A stretch of 64,000 nucleotides of DNA, from assembly GCA_907165275.2 (NCBI GenBank), contig CAJRBF020000009.1, positions 1-64,000 of the forward strand, written 5' to 3'. A model generated the notes under the pieces. The model was not told the origin of the DNA and did not search any database. It saw only the letters and a program-made list of their open reading frames with translations. Position 1 is the stretch's first letter; every line of letters begins with the position of its first letter. A program made the position numbers and the translations under genes. Below, in pieces: positions 20,322 through 29,948 of this stretch. The stretch comes from Zygaena filipendulae (lineage: Eukaryota; Arthropoda; Insecta; Lepidoptera; Zygaenidae).

Positions 20322-20379
20322 GGTTCCTTACACTGCCGACTGCAACCGGAACCCTCTTCGCAGTCTTTAGTTGTTTAAA
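20322..20379 (-). promoter_or_regulatory. -1 ribosomal frameshift signal with potential H-type pseudoknot (gag/pol of element A)
   Basis: On the minus strand, T TTA AAC (20379-20373) is in the correct phase of gag (CCT TTA AAC AAC TAA). After a 7-nt spacer (20372-20366) come stem 1, GACTGC (20365-20360) pairing with GCAGTC (20043-type position 20343-20338) and extendable by a G-U and an A-U pair, and stem 2, GGTTCC (20353-20348) in the stem-1 loop pairing with GGAACC (20327-20322). The -1 frame is open into pol. Slippery site, spacer length and knot geometry all match the established design. Confidence 0.8.
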
Positions 20380-21356
20380 GGTGCGGTGCCTTCACTCTCC
20401 CGCTCCTCTTCTAAATTGCCCGATGTCACTGTCGACGTCGGTTTTGTTTCACTAGGTTTCCGCCACTCTTTGCGGTATTTATTTTGAAAATCCTTTTTCC
20501 AATTTTCATTAACATTCTTGTTGCTTTTTTGAAATTTCACAGGTTGTTGCCTTTCCTCCGCTCTATTATCATCCAAAGCCCTGAGGAATTTTGTTACCTC
20601 AGCAATTGTCTGACTCTTAGACCAGAACCATAAATCTTGTACATTAGTTGGAAAGTGTTTGATTATATCGGACACCAGATCCTCCTCTGGTATTTGTCTT
20701 GTAAGCATTTTTGCTTGCCCTACGAGCTTTATAAAATGATCGGACATTTTCGGACATTTTTCCCCGTTCCATTTGTTATACGCAATCTCTCTACGTATTT
20801 TGTCTTGCTCGGGTTTTCCCCAATAAGTTTCGAGAAATTCTCGTTTAAAATCATTAAAACTATACCATGAATCTTTATAAATTTGGGCCCACGCCTTTGC
20901 CTCCGCCTTAAGACACTCAATAGCAATCTGTACCTCTCGTCCTTTCACATCACGTCTCTTTTCAAGATACGTTTCTAGGTCCTCGATAAAAGTAACCGGA
21001 TGCCCCTTCTCCGGGTTACTGAATTTAGGTTTTTCGTGTTGTAAACTCGATATATCGCTTACATATATGACTTTCTCTTGAACTTCCGACTCTGAACTCT
21101 CAATTGTAACCTCTTGAGGTACATCTTCCTTTTCAGAAGGCCGCTTAAGCTCTTGTTCGAGAACTTCAATTTTGTTTTGTAACCGTCGTGTAGTTCGTTT
21201 GAACAACTTGTACAAACGATCATACTTTGTTTCATTATCAGGTACCTCCTTTTCTCTGCCTTCGCGCCGCCTTTTACGCTGTGGCTGTACATTTTCTATT
21301 TCGGTCTCGGCTTCGACAGACTCCGTGGGTCCTTCATTCTCCTTCCTCTTGCCCAT
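20367..21356 (-). CDS. Element A Gag (329 aa)
   Basis: ORF from ATG 21356 to TAA 20367-20369. The N-terminus is charged with a bipartite basic stretch (PQRKRRREGREKE, about residues 25-38), then a probable coiled coil (YDRLYKLFKRTTRRLQNKIE). A retrotransposon-gag-type capsid region follows from about residue 110 to 270 (TFIEDLETYLEKR; WAQIYKDSWYSFNDFKREFL; MSDHFIKLVGQAKML; a DIIKHFP segment). No CCHC zinc knuckle is visible. The tail is Lys/Ser/Thr-rich and ends APLNN. The last codons overlap the frameshift heptamer. Role: virus-like-particle protein. Intact in this copy. Confidence 0.88.
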   Translation of the reverse strand: MGKRKENEGPTESVEAETEIENVQPQRKRRREGREKEVPDNETKYDRLYKLFKRTTRRLQNKIEVLEQELKRPSEKEDVPQEVTIESSESEVQEKVIYVSDISSLQHEKPKFSNPEKGHPVTFIEDLETYLEKRRDVKGREVQIAIECLKAEAKAWAQIYKDSWYSFNDFKREFLETYWGKPEQDKIRREIAYNKWNGEKCPKMSDHFIKLVGQAKMLTRQIPEEDLVSDIIKHFPTNVQDLWFWSKSQTIAEVTKFLRALDDNRAEERQQPVKFQKSNKNVNENWKKDFQNKYRKEWRKPSETKPTSTVTSGNLEEERESEGTAPLNN

Positions 21357-22053
21357 TTTTATTTATGCACTGATTCACTAGATTAAAGTTATTAAAAATT
21401 AAACTAAATCACAAGACAAGTCACTTAACAACTATTACACTTAACAACTATTATGATACAATTAATTTAAGGATCGTCCTTGCGATGTCAGTAATTCGCT
21501 TTTAGCACTGTTAAAATGTCAATAATTGTCTTTACATATCACTTTCACTATTGATGTTACTCGAGATAATGTCTTTTATACGTATCACTTTCACTATTAA
21601 TGTTACTCAAGATACGTATTTAAATATCACTTTCACTATTAATGTTACTCGAGATATGTATTAATTATTCATCGGCAATCTGTAACAACATTGCAAGTTA
21701 ATATTCCCAGCCTCAACGCTTATAATGCGGATAATCAGAGTCAGGGTCGAATCTCATAACCTTTCCATCTCACGGACAACAAATTGTAGGGTGTTACCCC
21801 TACGTTATTATGTTTAAATAGCCATGCATTTATTGACCTAGGCCACTTGTATTCATTTCAGTCAACCATGCGATACGCTGTCGCGGTCGTTTTTATTTAT
21901 TTGATTCAACCATGCGATTCACTGTCGCGGTCGTTTATTCGTATGTAAGCCAACCTTGCGATGCACTGTCGCGGTCGCTTTTACATTTATGTAAGCCAAC
22001 CATGCGATACGCTGTCGCGGTCGCTTTTACATTACTAACTTAGCCATGATCCT
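21357..22053 (-). other. Leader of element A with two tandem-repeat blocks
   Basis: Non-coding region between primer site and gag. Block 1 (21537-21660): about three units of 42-46 bp built on ATCACTTTCACTATT...TGTTACTC. Block 2 (21863-22030): four units of about 44-47 bp built on CAACCATGCGATACGCTGTC then GCGGTCG. Repeats in this position may contribute to RNA packaging or translation control; that is inference. Confidence 0.7.
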
Positions 22054-22066
22054 GGTCACGGCACCA
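22054..22066 (-). promoter_or_regulatory. Primer-binding site of element A
   Basis: Minus-strand TGGTGCCGTGACC, three bases inside the 5' LTR edge. It begins like the site complementary to the histidine tRNA 3' end (TGGTGCCGTGAC...), with differences further in, so tRNA-His is a plausible primer. Confidence 0.6.
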
Positions 22067-22069
22067 AAT

Positions 22070-24374
22070 TGTAACTTTCACCCTCCTTCATCAATTTATG
22101 AACAACATCAAAGATGTTGAACATTTTAATTTGGCCAATTTCGTCTAATAGTTAGACCCAGTGTTACGTTGTGTTTTAAATGACTCCAGTTCTTTTAGGT
22201 TGAGATTCGATTCCGTCATCATCCTATCCGCATTATTATAATGGGTCGAGGTTGGACTTAGGTATTAATTGAATAAAACAACCATCAATTAATTTGACAT
22301 TTTATTTTAATAATTGTGCATAATATTTCTGTAAGAAATATTTATATTTAGTACACCCAACTGCGTTTGAGTTGGGTGACATTCGTTCTTTATATGAACT
22401 CGCTCTACACGAACGGTTCTATTTTTAAGTGCGAGACTACACTGTACATTTATTTAACGTCTGTGCGTTAATAGTGTTGTTAGCCCGGAAGCAGAGAGAC
22501 TCCAAAGACGGTATCCATATTACAGTGGTACACATAATCACTAACTTTCGTCTATCGACGCTAGTAGTGTTCGGATTCTGAGATAGGAATATGATGCTCA
22601 TAGAACACCTCCCATACGATGTTTAATTATAATCAACTTGATATTCCAATAGGAATATTTACAATGGCTCTCACTACATAACAAGTTTATTATATAGCGA
22701 GAGGTGGAATAGCCCCGTCCTGCGCTACCCACGGTGATGGTCATCCACCTGCTCATAAGCAGTTACCACCCCCCCCCACCTGTGTTGCACAAGGTAGAGA
22801 GTTCTCCAAATATGCATAACCGACATCCGTTAGAGGATGAATCAGCTATATGAGACTGTACGTCCCGTATCAGCAGCAATCGTTGGAGGTCATAATTCGG
22901 CGGTGCCGAGACCCCTGGGTACGTGTCAGCCCGAAGACCGAGGCCGTAATGCGGATAGTACCGCGACCTCAACACCATCCCAATAATTCAAATATAAGTG
23001 TATGAGACCAGTCTCGCCGGACATCATAACTTCAGTCGGTCAATTTGTGTTATAGTAGCTACACGTAGCTAAGGCCGAAGCCCAATTGATTGGATCACAA
23101 CTCGTCCTCGTACAACACCCACTCAGCACTCGTTTATTTTGATAAACAAGTCGTGTTGAAAAACACAACTGTTTACCGAGATCAAGCGTTAACGACTAGG
23201 TCGTCCACAGCCGATCCCATAGTCTCTGCACAACGTAACAAAGTCACAAAGCGCATTGACTATAATTATTATGTTTGTAAAAAAAAGAAAGTAATGTTAT
23301 CTTGAAAGAAGAGCGTTCAACACTCCCTTGGTGTAGGAAGCGATCCCGCGTCTCCAGTCAGCCGCATAGTCGATGATAGTTTTTGAATAACACGGAAGGC
23401 GTAGTTATTCAATAGACAAGATACAATACGTGCACAACGAAACCCGTCACGGCGAAGACAACTCAAGGCGCGGATTTTTACCTCTCTACGTTATCTTACG
23501 CTCGCGACGCGCGACGTCTAACCGCTCAGGATTAGAGTTCATCGTCGTTGTAAATTCCAATAAATTGAAAATACACGTTTGCATCGAGCCGATAAGATGT
23601 GATGAATTATAATTTAATAACAATAAAATTACAATCCATACACACCGAAAGCCTTCCTCATAATAATATATGTCTTCGCACAAGATATCCTAACGAACGT
23701 CGAGCGCGTAGACAAGGCTTTCGTACAGAGCGACAAAGTCACTAAGTACGTAAGCTCGTTCGAACTCCCAACTTCATCATCTTTTGTGTGATCAGTGGTC
23801 GACGGACATTTTACCTAGACCTTCATGTGAGTCTCCAATTTAATTATTTAGATAAGCATAATAATGCAAATCTATATTCGAGCCACCACCAAACTCGTTA
23901 TTCAACATTTAATGTTGTATACGCGACGCATTGTAAACGCGACGCGTTGCCTTCCGATCCGACTCGCTCGTCCGCCGATGCCACTTCACGTCTCAGCCGC
24001 CCGCGTCGATACTGGCGGTGCGTTCACGTCTCGTTTGAGAGGGGTATGCGGGGGGTTGGGGGGTACAAGTCGATATCACCGTTACATCTGAAACCAAGCA
24101 CACGGTTAATATACCTTATTGTAAACATTTTATTTCATATGAATAATTACTTTATTCATTTTAGTTTATGAATTATACATCAATAATCATACAAAATTTA
24201 GATTGTGAGTTTATCAACTCGCAATACTTTAAATACATTTCAACTTAAGTTTTATAGTGTATTATATCATAATACATTATACATACAGTGTATTATGTTA
24301 TAATACACTATACATATATCTTTAAAATGCTTTTTCGAATATAAATAAATTTTTAAGCCTCATAGGGCGTCACA
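22070..24374 (-). repeat. 5' LTR of element A (right copy)
   Basis: Same length as 14078-16382, with about six substitutions noticed (for example at 22186, 22485, 23083, 23617, 23709, 24007). Followed by the CCCA target duplication. Confidence 0.95.
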
Positions 24375-24434
24375 CCCACAAAGAGGCATAGTAGTAACAG
24401 TAGTTCTTGTAGTAGTAGAGACGAACAATAATTT

Positions 24435-25349
24435 ATGATGGATTTTGATTTAAAAACGGCATGTAGTTTGATCCCAGTAATGGATGGAAAAGAGGAGACG
24501 ACCAAAAGGCTGATTGATGCGGTTGAAATGTACGCAGAGATGTTAAAAGAGGAGGACAAATTATGGCTTATTAAATTTACACTGAAAAATCGCTTATCTG
24601 AAAATGCAAAAGTACGGTTGCCCAAAAATTATGTTTGTATTAATGATCTTTTAGTAGATTTAAGAAAGTTCTTATTGCCTAAAAAATCATTTGTTGCCAT
24701 CCAAAACAAACTCCAAAATATTTCTCAAGGATGGAAATCTATAGACCAATATGGTACTGAATTTGAGAATTTGTTTTCTGACCTTACTATTACCCAGGCC
24801 GATGGTGACGAAGATAGGTTTGCCGCGCTTAAACCCATTAACGAAAAAATGGCAATTAAAAGATTTTCAGATGGGTTACGAGATACCAGGTTGAGTACGA
24901 TCATTGCAGCGCGCAAATTCGACAGCTTAGGTGAGGCTATCCAGGCTGCCAAGGACGAAGGAACGTGTACATTTCCAAAAAACGAGGAAGTAATGCAGTT
25001 TACACGACGAGGACGGGGTAAGGAAACCCATTTTACTAATACATATAGGCGTAACACTCATCTAAATCGAGGACAATACACCCAAAGGCCCAACGGATAC
25101 CGCGGACGAGGTAACTTAAATTTTAATAAAAATTATCATTTCAATACGAATAGTAATTATAATAATAATCGAACGTCATTTAGCCATCCAAATCGCGGAC
25201 GCAGTTGGTACTCACGAAGAAATCACGGAAATAATCGTGGTAGGGGCAATCGTGTACTTTACGCGCACGGAACGGAAAACGTACAAGACAACGCAAATAA
25301 TTTGGCGACAAATAAACAAAACGAGGAAATGCAGTTTTTTCGATCTTAA
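24435..25349 (+). CDS. Element B Gag, main ORF (304 aa)
   Basis: ORF from the first of two ATGs at 24435, in the same frame as the TAA at 24429-24431 and the upstream piece at 13813-14077. The capsid-like region includes LIPVMDGKEETTKRLIDAVE, a WLIKFTLKNRLSENAK segment and QGWKSIDQYGTEFENLFSDL. From about residue 190 the protein becomes Arg/Gly/Asn-rich (RRGRGKE, YRGRGNLNFNKNYHF, NRGRGNR), an RGG-like nucleic-acid-binding tail in place of a CCHC knuckle. Pol overlaps the 3' end in the +1 frame (open from at least 25237), so Gag-Pol would need a +1 shift. A TTTTTTCGA stretch just before the stop is a candidate site. Confidence 0.85.
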   Translation: MMDFDLKTACSLIPVMDGKEETTKRLIDAVEMYAEMLKEEDKLWLIKFTLKNRLSENAKVRLPKNYVCINDLLVDLRKFLLPKKSFVAIQNKLQNISQGWKSIDQYGTEFENLFSDLTITQADGDEDRFAALKPINEKMAIKRFSDGLRDTRLSTIIAARKFDSLGEAIQAAKDEGTCTFPKNEEVMQFTRRGRGKETHFTNTYRRNTHLNRGQYTQRPNGYRGRGNLNFNKNYHFNTNSNYNNNRTSFSHPNRGRSWYSRRNHGNNRGRGNRVLYAHGTENVQDNANNLATNKQNEEMQFFRS

Positions 25350-25607
25350 ACAAAACATTTTAACATTAAATGGTAAAGCAAAATTTGTGTCATTTAACAT
25401 TTACGGCAAAACATATTATTGGTTACTAGACACAGGGGCAAGTATATCTGTCATAAAAACTGAGGCAGTACCGAGAAATATACTGGTACATAGCAACGAG
25501 ATTTTCATAAATGGAATAGGCGGTCAAATTCGTTCCTCGGGATATGTTTACCTATCACTAACTCATAACAATAATCAAATCTTCGAGCATAAGTTCTATG
25601 TATTTAA
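25237..25607 (+). CDS. Element B pol, protease part (interrupted by piggyBac derivative)
   Basis: Frame +1 relative to gag. It carries the aspartic protease motif WLLDTGASISVIK near 25420-25455 and flap residues INGIGGQI. The frame enters the piggyBac insertion at 25608 and continues after it at 26896 without shift once one TTAA is discounted. The residues around the join (KFYVFN, then NLPLKADGILGLDFL) match the end of a retropepsin with its conserved ILGLDFL strand. The listed start is the first ATG, probably not used. Confidence 0.82.
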
Positions 25608-26891
25608 CCTTCGTATACCCGCGCCAATTTTTGTAACACCTATACCCGCGCGCGGTGGCACAGACCGAATATTTGGAATCCTGTTTCACATTCTTTTTCC
25701 AACAAATCCTACATAGATATTATTTTATTTTTAAATTAGAGGATATAATAAAAAACATTGTGCTATGCAAGAATTTTATTATGAAATATTTAAGTGTCTA
25801 TTGGCCTTTCACAAAACAGCCTTCAAAATCACAAGTTTTTTCTTAGGTACTACAAAAACAGAACTAAAATATTTTTTTCTTCTAAAAAACAAAAAATTAC
25901 TTTTACATATTAAAAAACACTTATGATACGGCATATAAATCATAGGTTGACTTATTTATCAGCTTTACCATAACAATCAGGGCATACCTTATTAGCATGT
26001 TCCCAAAAAGTGTATTTTGCAGGTGGCATAGTTGTAGCGTGTCTTACGGCTTTTTTTGAGGATCAATATCCACAGCGACTAATTTTATTATTGTTAGATG
26101 TTGCTTCAGACTCGGGACCATCTAATCGACATATTTCTGATCATCTAATCTCTATGTTATCTGTGCTACAACAGTCTCTTTGTCTGGTAAAATTTGGTTT
26201 TATCCGGTTTATCTGTTCATTTATAGCAGTCTCCGGAAAAAATAATCTCCAAATCTCGCCTGGTTCTTTCAAGTCTAGTCATTCATTCATTCACCCCTAG
26301 GTCCTGGAGGTTCGAGCACGTCGTCGTACTGGATTTGAAGCAGGAGTATTGTTTCATCTTGTCCGTTCATGCTTTCCAATCTAAAATTCTCCGGCCTTTG
26401 ATGATCTTCTACTTCTTCCTCAGCATGTTCTTCGTCACCCTCATGCTCGTTATCGTATTTTCTTCGCGTGCCTCAACAAAATCTTCCACTTCACTGTCAT
26501 TTTCGTCGTCATATTCAGAGTCAGAACATTCTTCCTCCAACACTCGTTTGTTTTGATATTTTCAATTAAAAACCTGTAAAGGAATAAAATTGGCCAAAAT
26601 ACACATAAACACATAAAAAAATAACATATAAAACACTAAATAAGCGATAATGTAGTAATTTTATACTTACACCAAAAGTTACGCCTATACCCGCGTCGGT
26701 CTCACGGACCAATTGGCGCCAAATACAGCCACACGTGCATCACGCATAAACGCACGCTGTGCACTGAAGTGTAGCTAGTAAAAAATCCGGCAGCTAGCAA
26801 AAACCCCAACTCGCTAGCGTTTCCGAAAAAAGAATTAAATTGGAGAAAGTGTTTCGTCGGTCTCACAGACCAATGCGCGGGTATAGGAAGG
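25608..26891 (-). mobile_element. Non-autonomous piggyBac element (1284 bp)
   Basis: Flanked by TTAA at 25604-25607 and 26892-26895. The terminal inverted repeats start CCTTC[G/C]TATACCCGCGC. Inside, on the minus strand, are decayed remnants of a piggyBac transposase: an acidic N-terminal segment with LEEECSDSEYDDE (about 26500-26550), and a Cys/His-rich C-terminal tail ending EHANKVCPDCYGKADK (about 25970-26020). The catalytic DDD core is missing, so this is an internally deleted, frameshifted copy that needs a transposase in trans. It was cut into the protease of element B. Confidence 0.88.
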
Positions 26892-26895
26892 TTAA

Positions 26896-29017
26896 TAACC
26901 TTCCTTTAAAGGCGGATGGAATTCTTGGCTTAGACTTCCTATCTAAATATAAAGCTAATATCAGCATAGCGACTAATGTTTTGTCACTGTATAATTATGG
27001 TAAGAAGTTTTTGATACCAATAACAGACCACACAACGTGTTCGAATAATATGATTCAGGTACCAGCACGATCGGAATCGATTCATTATGTAAACATAGAT
27101 CCGAATTTGAAAGAAGACTACGTTGTATGTTCCAAGCAAATAACTGACGACATATTTTTGTCAGGTGGTATAGTTAGTATTAAAGATAATAGAATACCGT
27201 TAAAATTTTTGAACGTCGGAGAACAAGAAATAGCGTTAAACGACTTTAAGCCAGAATTAGTACCATTAAGTTATTATAACGTGTGTAAATTTAACCAATG
27301 CAGTGCAAATATAAATCGAGCTAAAACTCTTTTATCAATAATAAACTTAGACCATTTAAATTCAGAGGAACAAAATTCGATAAAGCAAATTTGTTCTAAA
27401 TATTCAGACGTCTTTTGTTTACCAGGCGATAAATTGACATCAACAAATATTTATGAACAATCCATTGTCTTAAAACCTAATGCTACTCCAGTTTACATTA
27501 AACCCTATAGATTACCACACTCTTTAAAAGCAGAGGTAAATAAACAAATAGAAAAATTGCTTAAAGATGACATTTTAGAAGAAACTAAAAGCGAGTGGTC
27601 CAGCCCAATTTTACTAGTTCCCAAAAAAGGTTCGGTAAATTCAGAACAGAAGTGGCGACTTGTGGTTGACTTCAGAAAATTAAATGAAAATATAGTCGAT
27701 GATAAATTCCCTTTACCAAATATCACAGACATTTTAGATTCACTGTCGGGTTCCGTATATTTTTCGCATTTAGATTTAAGTCAAGGTTACTTTCAAGTTA
27801 ATTTGGATGTACCTAGTAGAAAGTGCACAGCATTCACTACTAGTACAGGCCAATATCAAATGAAAAGATTACCAATGGGTCTTAAAACTAGCCCAAGTGC
27901 TTTTAGTAGAGTTATGTCAATTGCCATGTCAGGCTTAACCTACGAAAAATGCTTTGTTTATTTAGATGACCTTGTTATTTTTGGAAGAAATCTTGATATT
28001 CATAATAAAAACTTAATTGACGTCTTGGAAAGGTTAAAACAAGTAAATTTAAAATTAAATCCGGAGAAATGTCAATTTTTAAAGAAAGAACTGTTATATT
28101 TAGGACATGTGGTATCAGCAGAAGGTGTTTTGCCAGATCCAGCTAAAACAAAAATATTAAAAAATTATCCAAAACCAAAAAATGTGGAAGAAGTTAAGAG
28201 ATTCGTAGCTTTTTGTAATTATTATAGGAAATTTATTAAAAATTTTGCTGATATAACGATGCCATTGAATAAATTAACTAGGAAAAATGAACCGTTTATT
28301 TGGACAGAAAATTGTGAAACTTCATTTGAAACTTTAAAATCATTGCTAATGACAGCTCCAATATTACAATACCCAGACTTTTCGGAAAGTAACGAATTTA
28401 TTATTCAAACCGATGCGTCAGGTACAGCTATAGGAGCAGTTCTATGTAACAGTGATTTGAGACCAGTAGCTTATGCCAGCAGACCGTTAAATAAGGCAGA
28501 ACGTAACTACCCAACAATACAGAAAGAACTAGTAGCAATCGTATGGGCTGTGAAATACTTCAGACCATACGTATATGGAAGACCATTTAAAATAATGACG
28601 GACCACAAACCGTTAGTTTATTTATTTAGTATAAAAGATCCATCTAGTAGATTATTAAAGTTTAGATTGCTACTGGATGAATATAATTTTAAAATAATTT
28701 ACATTAAGGGAAAAGAAAATGTCGCAGCCGACGCGTTATCGAGAATTATTATTAATTCCGACGAATTGAAAACTTTACATCAGGAGATTATATCAGTGAT
28801 GACAAGAGCACAATTGAAGAGAATGAATGATAAAAAATTATGCGAGAGTGAGAATTCATCCTTTAGTAAAGCTACAGACGAAAGGCCTGATCAACCAAGA
28901 GTCGTAGAATTACTAAAGAGACCGAATGATTGCGTGGAGATGAAATTAATCGAAGGTTGTAAATTAGATAAGTTACTCCAGGTCGACAAAATAATAACGC
29001 ATGGTTGTTTTACGTAT
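26896..29017 (+). CDS. Element B pol: protease end, reverse transcriptase, RNase H
   Basis: Continues the protease with GILGLDFLSKY, then RT: WSSPILLVPKKGS, FPLPNITDILDSL, HLDLSQGYFQVNL, RLPMGLKTSPSAF and the YLDD active site at 27957-27972. RNase H follows with QTDASGTAIGAVL (about 28405), RNYPTIQKELVAIVW and MTDHKPLVYL, ending KGKENVAADALSR. No internal stop. The frame enters a solo LTR at 29018 (target GTAT) and resumes at 29949. Insect Ty3/gypsy type. The sequence is fully open, so B was probably young when these insertions occurred. Confidence 0.9.
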
Positions 29018-29944
29018 TGTGCACACCTTGCACATGAGCACAGAAATACTTACGAAAATACTTACATACTTCACAGCGGTTTACCTCCATGTACCTACCA
29101 TTACCAAACCGTGTACGTAACATACCTTTACCGGGGAATTGGATTAAGGATCAGGAAGGTTGAAGGAGCAAGAGAGAAATAACATACACAGTGGAATCAC
29201 CTTATTATCGAATCACAAGAAAGAAACAGGACACGGACAACTTGTTATGTTATTCTTTATTGCCTAGCTGACTCAATTCCAACGAATTCCAGACAGAGGA
29301 AAGTGCGAGGAGCAATCTTGAAAAAGACGACCTCGCTGGAGATTCGAAGGAACAGTCAAGCGACGTCACGTTCCTGGGTCACACTCACTGAAGTAACTAC
29401 GCAAGCAAGATCAGGCAGTACATCAAAATGGAAAGAGTGGCCCTGAAAAGAGCCGTTTTTAATCGCCTGGATCTTGCGACGCTGTTGTACACCATCAAGC
29501 ACCATGGAACTACTCGGTCGGAGACTCCTGTATGGCACCACACCAACATCCACGATTCGCGGGCCGGCGCGAGACGCGCGGCCTTGCGCTCTCAACGATC
29601 GATGGCGACTGGCGCTTGAGACGCGGCGGACTGAGCTCCTGCGCGCGCGCCGCCCGCGTCCTCCGCGCCGCGCACCCCGCGCATGCGCGGTGCGAGTGTG
29701 CGACGAGAGGAGACTATGAAATTCTAGGAACTAGCATCTCGCTTGAATCTGTCCGCCGTTTAATGTACGAATTCTCATTGGTTGTTTGGTTGTAAATATT
29801 TAATGTTGTGTTTTTGATTGGTTGTTAGTTTTAAGGTTTTCTGTATATATAGCGCTAAGTTTTTAACAATAAATCACTTCCAAAATTCCATTTCTACAGC
29901 AAATGTGAGTTTAATACCTACCTGCTCGTAATACCTCCGCTACA
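29018..29944 (+). mobile_element. Solo LTR (927 bp) inside element B
   Basis: Starts TGTGCACACC and ends CCGCTACA, with 4-bp target copies GTAT on both sides (29014-29017, 29945-29948). A TATATATAG box near 29845 is followed by an AATAAATC polyadenylation-type signal near 29869, an LTR promoter/terminator layout. No internal coding region, so it is best read as the product of LTR-LTR recombination of another LTR retrotransposon. The GC-rich middle (29630-29700) contains short chance ORFs. Confidence 0.8.
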
Positions 29945-29948
29945 GTAT

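Larger units (their letters stand above)
14078..24374 (-). mobile_element. Element A: full-length Ty3/gypsy retrotransposon with 2305-bp LTRs
   Basis: Both LTRs are 2305 bp (14078-16382 and 22070-24374) and differ at about six positions by eye. The target duplication is CCCA (14074-14077 and 24375-24378). The element reads on the minus strand: 5' LTR at the right, primer site 22054-22066, gag 20367-21356, pol from a -1 frameshift to 16917, and a purine tract (CTTTGGGGGGGGAT on the minus strand, 16383-16396) against the 3' LTR. Very long LTRs, G-patch-containing pol and low LTR divergence indicate a distinctive and recently active family. One frameshift in RT is the only visible coding defect. 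It sits inside the gag of element B. Confidence 0.95.

Noticed and set aside
29428..29795. GC-rich ORFs near the middle of the solo LTR (Arg/Ala/Pro-rich)
   Set aside because: All three frames and the reverse strand are open owing to GC richness, and the segment lies inside an LTR.
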